The position numbers and the translations under genes were made by a program. Shown in pieces: positions 6,587 to 13,041 of a stretch of 32,457 nt of DNA. The DNA lies in NCBI GenBank assembly GCA_027007005.1, contig JALTFO010000036.1, positions 1 through 32,457 on the forward strand, written 5' to 3'. How positions within the stretch are numbered: position 1 is the first letter of the stretch; every line of letters begins with the position of its first letter. The notes under the pieces were generated by a model. The model worked only from the letters and a program-made list of their open reading frames with translations, had not been told where the DNA came from and searched no databases. The DNA is from Candidatus Bipolaricaulota bacterium (GTDB lineage Bacteria; Bipolaricaulota; Bipolaricaulia; UBA7950; UBA9294).

Positions 6587-7869
6587 CAGTTCCACCCCCT
6601 GGCCTTGAATGCTTGCTCAATCCCGTCTTTAATAACGTCAGCCATCATCCTCCGATTTCCTACGATGATCATCATCTTTTCCAACGCAGGGTCTGAGGGC
6701 GCACTCTTCGCCTTTTCCAGATAGGTACGGGCGTTGGGAAGATCGGTACCAACCATTCGCCCGTAGATAGGAACTATCCTCTTTCCATCTGCGTATCGCT
6801 CTCGCAAGGCTTGGATCAACCCTCTAATGAAGACATCACAACTCGAGACCCCTCCAAATCTGGATGTAATAATCATGTCAACCTTATCATAGTCCATGAG
6901 CAGATGAAACATTTCAGCCACCTTGTTCTGAGATGGGCCTCCGCCAGAATCCATGAAGTTCACCGGCACTACCCTTCCGCCGAAGAAGCGCTCGCCAATG
7001 TTGGCCACCTCATCGATTGAGAAGATTCCATAACCGGCACCGCCAGGCACGAGCCCGACATAGAGTTTTTCTTGGTCCTTGACCGCATCCTCAGAAAGAA
7101 GGTCTACGTAAGGAAACCCCGCTTGTTGAGCTCGCTGTTCATTGGACGTTAACTCGGCCACATCATGTCTCTTCCCAACGATTCCCAGTTTCTCAAGCAA
7201 CTCGCCTTGCCGGTAGAGGGCGTTGTCATCCAATACCAGTTTGGCATCGGCAGCCACCAGGCCATCAGGTGTAAGTATCAACGGGTTGATCTCACAGATC
7301 TTCGCGTCTGTGCTCTGATAGACAGAGTAGACTTTAGAAATAACATCGGCCAGTTTCTGAGCAATTGACGAGCTAACACCTAAGTCCTTTGTGAGCTTGC
7401 CTGCTAGCTCTTCCAGCGTGCCCTTAGGTAGCTCGGCGTCGTTTCCGGGAATCTCGGCCTTGTGAATCGCCTCTGGTCGCTCTTTGGCTACCGTCTCGAT
7501 TTCCACACCACCGGATGCACTCACGATCATGACATTATTGAAGTCTGCGGGGTCCATAGTAACTCCGATGTAGCACGCACCGACCTCCTGGACGGCCTTC
7601 TCTAGGAGTATGCTGTTGATAGGATATCCCTTGATCCTCAAGCCAAACAGATCTTCTGCTCTGGCTTTTGCCTCCCGCAGGTTATTGACTTTCTTGACCC
7701 CACCTGCTTTTCCTCTTCCTCCCACAAGCACCATTGCTTTGAGCATGACCGGGTAGTTTATCTTGAGAACATTTAACTCCTCGATAGAATGGATCACTCC
7801 ATACTGTTCAGGTATTGGAATCCCATTCAATCTAAATATTTCCTTAGCCTCATTCTCATATAACCTCAT
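6586..7869 (-). CDS. aclB: ATP-citrate lyase small subunit / citryl-CoA synthetase large subunit (ATP-grasp)
   Basis: A 427-residue SucC-like protein. The N-terminus MRLYENEAKEIFRLNGIPIP and KAMVLVGGRGKAGGV (near 44-58) are the ATP-grasp start. KICEINPLIL near 194 supplies the metal-binding Glu/Asn, and the C-terminal half (GLVPGGAGYGIFS, NFMDSGGGPS) is the ligase beta CoA domain. It activates citrate to citryl-CoA using ATP, working with the His of AclA. The length matches the 46-kDa CcsA of Hydrogenobacter as well as AclB-type subunits. A plain succinyl-CoA ligase is unlikely because its partner carries a citryl-CoA lyase domain. AAAAGGAG sits just upstream of the ATG. Early codons (TTA, ATA, AGA, TTG) look more AT-rich than those of citF next door, which hints at separate acquisition of aclBA. 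Confidence 0.85.
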   Translation of the reverse strand: MRLYENEAKEIFRLNGIPIPEQYGVIHSIEELNVLKINYPVMLKAMVLVGGRGKAGGVKKVNNLREAKARAEDLFGLRIKGYPINSILLEKAVQEVGACYIGVTMDPADFNNVMIVSASGGVEIETVAKERPEAIHKAEIPGNDAELPKGTLEELAGKLTKDLGVSSSIAQKLADVISKVYSVYQSTDAKICEINPLILTPDGLVAADAKLVLDDNALYRQGELLEKLGIVGKRHDVAELTSNEQRAQQAGFPYVDLLSEDAVKDQEKLYVGLVPGGAGYGIFSIDEVANIGERFFGGRVVPVNFMDSGGGPSQNKVAEMFHLLMDYDKVDMIITSRFGGVSSCDVFIRGLIQALRERYADGKRIVPIYGRMVGTDLPNARTYLEKAKSAPSDPALEKMMIIVGNRRMMADVIKDGIEQAFKARGWN

Positions 7870-7997
7870 ATATACTCCTTTTCAGGGTTACTGATCTCAA
7901 AGTAGAGGAAGTTTCCTAAATAGCATAAGAGCATTCCACTTCTTTCTCTTCGTGAAGTCTAATTCCAGAAAACACCTTTAGGTGCCATTAACTACTG
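7870..7997 (-). promoter_or_regulatory. Gap between citF and aclB with a small palindrome
   Basis: This 128-nt gap is the longest in the citrate operon. On the minus strand it holds the palindrome CACCTAAAGGTG (7984-7973) followed by TTTT, a short hairpin with a 4-nt loop that could weakly terminate citF transcription or act as an operator. The rest is AT-rich. I see no clear -35/-10 pair, though a start site for aclBA here is plausible. Confidence 0.3.
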
Positions 7998-9536
7998 CTA
8001 TCCAACTACCTTCCTTACGACATCGATCACCGTCCCGTCGCGCCACTCGATAAGCGCAATTACTTCATCTCCAAAGACAGGCTGGCCCAACGGCCGGATG
8101 AGCCGATCCGCTTCCTGTTTGATATCCGCAAGCTCACGCACCGGCAGGCCAGCAGCGATAAACCGATCTTTGAGATCCTCTCTGCGTGGGTTTACCGCAA
8201 TCCCGCGCTCAGTTACGATGGCATCGATCACCTCTCCCGGGGTGGTCACCGTTGTCACCTGGTCGACGATTACCGGGAGGCGCCCGCGCAGGCTGGGAAC
8301 GGTGATCAGCGTCAGGCTTGCACCAGCAGCGACATCTTGATGTCCACCGATTCCGTGTAGGAGCTGGCCATCAGAGTGGGTGTTCACGTTCACGTTGAAG
8401 TCGAGATCGACCTCGGTTGCCCCTAGGAAACCAGCGTCAAGCATGTACGTGGCGCAGCCGCGTGAGTCATAGTTGGCGTATTCGCCGAGGTCCATCAAGA
8501 CGTGATTCTGATCCTGTCGCAGCGATTGTATCCCCGACAGGTCAAACGCTTGCCCGTCCACAAGGACACGCAAGAGCCCCTTCTGGAATATATCTATGAG
8601 GGGCTTCGTCACTCCACCGATGGCGAAGCTGCCGACGATGCCGGCACGCTCCATCTCCTCGCCGAGGAACTTCGTCACGGCAAGCGAGATCCCTCCCGCT
8701 CCGCCCTGGAAACTAAACCCGTCCTTAATGTATCCCGCTGCTTTGACGGCAGCCGCTGCCAAACGAGCGATCTTGAGCCGCGTCGGCGAACGCGTGATCT
8801 GCAGCGTTCCCGAGGCGATGCTTCCTGGATCTCCAATCTCATCGACAACAACGACGTAGTCGGTCCATCCTTGCTGGATCTCGAATGGGTACGCGGGGTA
8901 AGGAGCAAGGTCGTTTGTAACAACCACCGTCTTCTCGGCGTATTGCGCGTCGACTGCATTGTAACCTATCGGTCCGCATGGAGTCTTCCCATAGATCCCG
9001 TTGGCATTTCCGTATGGATCGGCCTGCGAAGCGGAGATGAACGCCACGTCGATATGCACATCCCCTGCCTCGACCGCCCGCCAGCGACCACCGTGGGAAC
9101 GAAGGACCCCCGGCTGGGCAAGCTTCCCCCCTTGCGAGACGAATCCTCCGATTGGCCCGTTCATCGATCCCTCGATTCGTGTCACCACGCCGCTCTTGAT
9201 GTGATCGATCACTGGTTCGTGCACCGGGAAGAGTGCGGTTGGAAATAACATGAGGTCCTTGATTCCCATGCGGGCGCACGTGTCAAGGACCATGTTCACA
9301 AGGTAGTCGCCATTGCGAAATGCATGGTGGAATGAGATCGTCATCCCGGACTTGAGCCCAGTTGCTTCGATCGCTTCTTCGATAGAGTGGAGGACCTTGT
9401 TCTCGCCGGGCTTGATCGTCTTCTGCGGTCGGGATGCCTTCCGACCAGAGGGGCTTGTAGCAAATGCTCCTTCGAACGGTCGCAGTATACGATCGCCGAT
9501 CTTCTCCGGGATTTCTCTGCCGAGTGCATTCTTCAT
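7998..9536 (-). CDS. citF: Citrate lyase alpha subunit (citrate:acyl-carrier CoA-transferase type)
   Basis: About 512 residues, full length for CitF. The N-terminus KNALGREIPEKIG is typical. ISFHHAFRNGDYL (near 68-80), FQGGAGGISLAV (near 277), YMLDAGFLGATEVDLDFNVNVNTHSDG (near 369-395) and GGHQDVAAGA are hallmark segments. In the classical enzyme it moves the acyl group between acetate and citrate on the carrier protein; it can also use CoA thioesters. The start was set at the ATG at 9536, which overlaps the citDE stop as ATGA and has AGGAGG 6 nt upstream; GTG at 9542 is an in-frame alternative. It follows citDE directly and precedes aclB. No citC, citX or citG maturation gene is in the window. 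Confidence 0.9.
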   Translation of the reverse strand: MKNALGREIPEKIGDRILRPFEGAFATSPSGRKASRPQKTIKPGENKVLHSIEEAIEATGLKSGMTISFHHAFRNGDYLVNMVLDTCARMGIKDLMLFPTALFPVHEPVIDHIKSGVVTRIEGSMNGPIGGFVSQGGKLAQPGVLRSHGGRWRAVEAGDVHIDVAFISASQADPYGNANGIYGKTPCGPIGYNAVDAQYAEKTVVVTNDLAPYPAYPFEIQQGWTDYVVVVDEIGDPGSIASGTLQITRSPTRLKIARLAAAAVKAAGYIKDGFSFQGGAGGISLAVTKFLGEEMERAGIVGSFAIGGVTKPLIDIFQKGLLRVLVDGQAFDLSGIQSLRQDQNHVLMDLGEYANYDSRGCATYMLDAGFLGATEVDLDFNVNVNTHSDGQLLHGIGGHQDVAAGASLTLITVPSLRGRLPVIVDQVTTVTTPGEVIDAIVTERGIAVNPRREDLKDRFIAAGLPVRELADIKQEADRLIRPLGQPVFGDEVIALIEWRDGTVIDVVRKVVG

Positions 9537-10696
9537 CGCCACCCTCCTTTCAGTTGATCCGCAAGGGCGATGGTTCGCACAGCCCGCTCCAGTACCGGAC
9601 GGTCAATCATCTTTCCTCCCAGCGCGACTGCACCGATCCCTTTCTTCTCCGCCTCCTGCGCAGCAGCGATGACCTTTTTCGCCATCTCGATCTCCTCTTC
9701 CGTCGGGCGAAAGACGCTGTGAATCGGTTCGATCTGGCGCGGGTTAATCGCCCCCTTGCTGACGAAACCGAGGTCGCGGATGTGTTCTGTCTCGGCGATC
9801 AATCCCTCCTCGTCATTGACATCGGCATAAACGGTATCCGACGCCTGGATTCCGGCAGCGGCGCAGGCAGCGACGATCCTCGCTCGTGGGTAGAGGAGCG
9901 CGTCCCGCGTTCTGCGCGCTCCAACATCGCGGGTGTAGTCTTCCGCACCGAAGGCAATGATCACAACGCGTTCATCAGCAGAAGCTATCTCCTCTGCATG
10001 CAGCACCCCTTTTCCTGTCTCGATTATCGGCATGATGAACGTGGAACCGACATCGATTTCGTTTTCTTCTTCCAAGCGTGCTACTTCATCTACGAGATCC
10101 ATGACATCAGAGGCTGATTCCGCCTTGGGTAGGCAGATACCATTCGGCGAAGCTGGCATTACCTCTACAAGATCATCTCGTCCATAGGTGGAAAGGGGAT
10201 TTATCCGCACCCACACCTCGGGAAAATCAACAGCAGCCAACAGGTGCTTCACAAGGACGCGAGCAGCAAACTTCTCCGCTAGCGGAACGGAGTCTTCCAG
10301 ATCGAGAAGGACACAATCTGCACCATGGAGCTCTATCCCCGTCAACAAGCGGGGGTTATTCCCCGGTGCGTACAGGCGCGTTCTGCGCAGGCGATCACGC
10401 ATACTTCTGGCTCGTCTCGTCTCTGTCCTCCACGGGGGGAGATCTGAAAGTAAGAGCCGCACAGCCGCCTCGACGCGCGATCTTATGACATAATCAAGTG
10501 CGCCGTGGTCTTCCAGGCTGACGCTCACTTTACTCACGTTCAGTGTGGAGGTTGTCTCCTCGATTACTGCACGTACCCCCGAGGAGAAGAGGTTTTCGTT
10601 TGCCGTCTCTATACTGATTGCGAGATTTCCTGCCTGCGTCACACGTACGATGCAGTCGCCTTTGTTTGCTGAACCAACCTCGAATTGCTCGCTCAC
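9533..10696 (-). CDS. Citrate lyase gamma-beta fusion (CitD-CitE)
   Basis: A 387-residue fusion. Residues 1-90 match CitD, the acyl carrier (VGSANKGDCIVRV, then GALDYVIRSRVEAAVR). Residues 100-387 match CitE, the citryl-thioester lyase of the HpcH/HpaI-like fold (RTRLYAPGNNPRLL, GADCVLLDLEDSV, KGAINPRQIEPIHSVF). CitD and CitE are normally separate proteins. At the place where E. coli and Klebsiella CitD carry the prosthetic-group Ser (GTLES-G/S-D), this protein has Lys (Lys12 in GSANKGD); the nearest Ser is Ser9. The carrier part may therefore be unmodified, or modified elsewhere, and CitE/CitF may work on CoA esters. The start is GTG at 10696 with GGGGG upstream, 12 nt after argF; it overlaps citF by 4 nt. 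Confidence 0.85.
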   Translation of the reverse strand: MSEQFEVGSANKGDCIVRVTQAGNLAISIETANENLFSSGVRAVIEETTSTLNVSKVSVSLEDHGALDYVIRSRVEAAVRLLLSDLPPWRTETRRARSMRDRLRRTRLYAPGNNPRLLTGIELHGADCVLLDLEDSVPLAEKFAARVLVKHLLAAVDFPEVWVRINPLSTYGRDDLVEVMPASPNGICLPKAESASDVMDLVDEVARLEEENEIDVGSTFIMPIIETGKGVLHAEEIASADERVVIIAFGAEDYTRDVGARRTRDALLYPRARIVAACAAAGIQASDTVYADVNDEEGLIAETEHIRDLGFVSKGAINPRQIEPIHSVFRPTEEEIEMAKKVIAAAQEAEKKGIGAVALGGKMIDRPVLERAVRTIALADQLKGGWR

Positions 10697-10708
10697 TGCG
10701 GCCCCCTA

Positions 10709-11620
10709 TTACGACATGAGCAACGCCATGACAGCCTTCTGCGCGTGCATGCGGTTCTCCGCTTGGTCAAAGATCGCGCTTCCCTTACTGCGCGAGGCAG
10801 CATAGGTGATCTCCTCATCGTAGTGGGCTGGCAGACAATGCATCACAAGCGCCTCCGGATCGGCCAGCTTAAGAAGGGGTTCATCTACAGTGAACCCTGC
10901 AAACGCATGCTTCTTCTGCTCGGCCTCCGCCTCCTGGCCCATGCTCGCCCAGACATCGGTGTACAACACGTCGGCCCCTGCCGCTGCTTGCTTGGGATCG
11001 TGCATGATCTCTACGCTCCCGCCGATTGCGCGCGCTCCACGCACAACCTCCTCGTTTGGCTCATAGCCTTGAGGACAGGCAATGCGGAAGTTCATACCCA
11101 CCTTAGCGCAGCCGTTAATCAGCGAGTGAGCGACGTTGTTCCCATCGCCGACAAAAGTGAGGGTCAGACCGGCAAGTTCACGCTTCTTCTCCATGATCGT
11201 CAGCAAGTCACCCAGTATCTGGCATGGATGATAGCGGTCGCACAGCGCGTTGATCACCGGGACCGAAGCATACTTTGCCAGATCGAGGATCGTTTGGTGC
11301 TCGAAGACCCGCGCCATGATTCCATCAACGTAGCCTGAAAGCACTATGGCAATATCCTCGGTCGTCTCGCGCTTTCCCAGCTTGATATCATCCGGGCCGA
11401 GGTAGATCGCCTGTCCACCAAGCTGATACATCCCGTTTTCAAACGAGACGCGGGTGCGTAGCGACGGCTTCTGAAAGATCATCGCCAGAGTCTTTCCTGG
11501 AAGAACGTCGTGCTTCACCCCGGCGCGGTGTTCCAGCTTCAAGCTGCGTGCCGTCTCGAGAATTTCGTAGATCTCCTCTGTGGTAAGGTAAGACAGGGCG
11601 ACAAGGTCCTTTACGTTCAT
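10709..11620 (-). CDS. argF: Ornithine carbamoyltransferase
   Basis: A 303-residue transcarbamylase. FQKPSLRTRVSFE (near 49-61) is the carbamoyl-phosphate site, HPCQILGDL (near 131) and the DGNNVAHSL segment (near 154) follow, and VMHCLPAH (near 267) is the ornithine-type signature that separates it from aspartate carbamoyltransferase. It makes citrulline from ornithine and carbamoyl phosphate for arginine synthesis; reverse, catabolic use is possible. AGGAGGT stands before the ATG. Only 12 nt separate its stop from the citDE start, so it appears to share a transcript with the citrate lyase genes, an unusual pairing. No other arg gene is in the window. Confidence 0.93.
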   Translation of the reverse strand: MNVKDLVALSYLTTEEIYEILETARSLKLEHRAGVKHDVLPGKTLAMIFQKPSLRTRVSFENGMYQLGGQAIYLGPDDIKLGKRETTEDIAIVLSGYVDGIMARVFEHQTILDLAKYASVPVINALCDRYHPCQILGDLLTIMEKKRELAGLTLTFVGDGNNVAHSLINGCAKVGMNFRIACPQGYEPNEEVVRGARAIGGSVEIMHDPKQAAAGADVLYTDVWASMGQEAEAEQKKHAFAGFTVDEPLLKLADPEALVMHCLPAHYDEEITYAASRSKGSAIFDQAENRMHAQKAVMALLMS

Positions 11621-11790
11621 CTGTTCTGACCTCCTGTATAACGTAATTTGTTTAGCGGGGATATCTGATAGGAGGCGCCTTTAAATGAATCCTTCGAGTG
11701 ATTAACATCCTCCCCTCCTTGCTAAGCTAGGCGAATGATAGCCGATCGATGAACAACAGCCAAGAGCAGAGAACGCGGATGCCGGGTTGT
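11621..11790 (-). promoter_or_regulatory. Gap between yqeG-like gene and argF
   Basis: This 170-nt gap separates the housekeeping cluster from argF and the citrate genes on the minus strand. It is long enough for a promoter or an arginine-type operator. I cannot point to a good -35/-10 pair or a hairpin terminator in it; AACAAATTACGTTATAC just upstream of the argF ribosome site is the most promoter-like sequence. Confidence 0.25.
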
Positions 11791-12210
11791 CTAACCCTTG
11801 ATGCGAATAGAATAGATCCCCAGGCGGTTGGCACCTAGAATGTCGGTGAACAGGCGGTCTCCAACCATCACTACATGCTCGGGTGGGACATCCATTTGCG
11901 CCAGGATGTCCAGGAATCCCTTCTTCCGCGGCTTGCCCGCACGGCAGCGAAGGGGGTATTTTGCTGCCAGCTCCACGATCACCCTATCCTTCGTCCCGAT
12001 TCGGCGATTGGTAAGGATTCCTATACGAAATTCCATCTTTGTGAGCTTGTCGAGGAGCGTAGTCACCTCAGGAGCAAGCTGGGCTGGCCGCCTACCACCG
12101 AGCGTATTATCAAGATCGAACAGGATGCCCCGTTTTCCCAGGCGATACAGCTTCTTGTAGTCGATATCCAGGATCGATCCAGCTTCCTCACACGGCCGCA
12201 GTAGCTTCAT
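11791..12210 (-). CDS. YqeG-family HAD-IIIA phosphatase
   Basis: About 139 residues with all four HAD motifs: ILFDLDNTLGG (catalytic Asp), GILTNRR, the Lys in GKPRKKG, and MVGDRLFTDILG. The layout and length match the YqeG/PGP-like family, whose substrates in bacteria are unsettled (phosphatidylglycerol-phosphate is known for related eukaryotic enzymes). ATG at 12210 was chosen because GGGGAGGA lies just before it; a longer frame to 12246 lacks family similarity. The start lies inside the end of the DUF4911-like gene, overlapping it by 23 nt, which shows tight coupling with that gene and mazG. A pgsA-like gene is present at 22283-22792, so a role in phosphatidylglycerol synthesis is possible. 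Confidence 0.85.
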   Translation of the reverse strand: MKLLRPCEEAGSILDIDYKKLYRLGKRGILFDLDNTLGGRRPAQLAPEVTTLLDKLTKMEFRIGILTNRRIGTKDRVIVELAAKYPLRCRAGKPRKKGFLDILAQMDVPPEHVVMVGDRLFTDILGANRLGIYSIRIKG

Positions 12211-12445
12211 CGTCCTCCCCGCGAAAGAACTCGCCGATCTGCGCACCCTGGCGCAAGCGTTCCATCACCTCTTCGAATTCGTCCTCCATTCCCGGACCTA
12301 CATAAATCTTGAAGAACATCTTTCCATCACGCAGATGCCAGTCCCGGCGCACGTTTGCCAGTCCATCATAGGCACTGAGGATCGCATCAATAAAGTGAAT
12401 CTCGCTCTCGGTAGTGTTCACCCAATAGACTGTTGCATCGCGCAT
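12188..12445 (-). CDS. DUF4911-like small protein
   Basis: An 85-residue protein with no transmembrane segment. The pattern of a short strand, a helix with FIDAILSAYDGLANV, then strands ending in IYVGPGMEDEFEEVMERL, resembles the small DUF4911 family, which has an ACT-like alpha/beta look; no function is known to me. The start ATG overlaps the mazG stop as TAATG, and its 3' end overlaps the HAD phosphatase gene. The three thus form a compact operon, which suggests a shared housekeeping role but does not define it. Confidence 0.7.
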   Translation of the reverse strand: MRDATVYWVNTTESEIHFIDAILSAYDGLANVRRDWHLRDGKMFFKIYVGPGMEDEFEEVMERLRQGAQIGEFFRGEDDEATAAV

Positions 12446-13041
12446 TAGTCTTTTACCTTATCCTGTGAAAATGACTGGAGTGCCTTGCAAAGTGCGATCT
12501 CCGGATCGATCCCGCTCTTCCACGCGCGGGCGATCGCAGACAGGATCATCCCACCAGCGCGCGCCTCATCATTTGCGTAGTCCGCCTGTTCAATCTCCTC
12601 TGGTGATGAAGAGAGGTGGTCCACGAGTTTCCTCGCAGCGAGGAGCGGTGGAAGCTGCGTCTTGGCATGCCCTTCCTGCTCCTTAACCTCATCCCACGTG
12701 CGTCGAATGGAATCTATGTCGCTTGGAGCATCGGCAAAGACGTGCGGATGCCGCCGGATCAGCTTGTTGGCTAGGCCGTCAATCACGTCCTCGATCGTGA
12801 ACTGGTTCGCTTCGGAAGCAATCTGAGAGTGGAGTAGAACCTGCAACAGGAGATCGCCCAGTTCATCAGCCATTTCCCTTGGATCACCCTGATCGATCGC
12901 GGCGATCACCTCGTGCGCCTCTTCCAGGACGTACGGGCGCAGACTTGCATGTGTCTGCGCCCGATCCCATGGGCACCCATCCGGCGCGCGAAGCCTTCTG
13001 ATCAGTGCGACAAGATCTGAGAAGGTCTTACGATCCGTCAC
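12445..13041 (-). CDS. mazG: Nucleoside triphosphate pyrophosphohydrolase MazG
   Basis: About 198 residues with one clear MazG domain. RRLRAPDGCPWDRAQTHASLRPYVLEEAHEVIAAID gives the substrate and first metal site, and the EExxE then ExxD helix pair (LEEAHEV...EMADELGDLLLQ) binds Mg. It hydrolyses non-standard or excess NTPs to NMP and pyrophosphate. The C-terminal half, a second MazG domain in the E. coli enzyme, is shortened here. GTG at 13041 was chosen because the family match begins there; it overlaps the end of the parvulin-TPR gene by 14 nt. The longer frame to 13098 lies wholly inside that gene. Confidence 0.9.
   Translation of the reverse strand: MTDRKTFSDLVALIRRLRAPDGCPWDRAQTHASLRPYVLEEAHEVIAAIDQGDPREMADELGDLLLQVLLHSQIASEANQFTIEDVIDGLANKLIRRHPHVFADAPSDIDSIRRTWDEVKEQEGHAKTQLPPLLAARKLVDHLSSSPEEIEQADYANDEARAGGMILSAIARAWKSGIDPEIALCKALQSFSQDKVKD

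Noticed and set aside
4460-7869. Plain succinyl-CoA synthetase plus citrate synthase
   Set aside because: The two activities are fused in one chain with the order and His residues of ATP-citrate lyase, so separate TCA-cycle roles fit less well.
8502-9248. Long plus-strand open frame opposite citF
   Set aside because: It lies wholly inside citF, has no family similarity or ribosome site, and follows from the codon bias of the real gene.
9464-10117. Plus-strand open frame of 217 residues over citDE and citF
   Set aside because: It is antisense to two clear genes and has no recognisable domain.
10685-11338. Plus-strand open frame of 217 residues opposite argF
   Set aside because: It is antisense to a well-supported argF and shows no motif.
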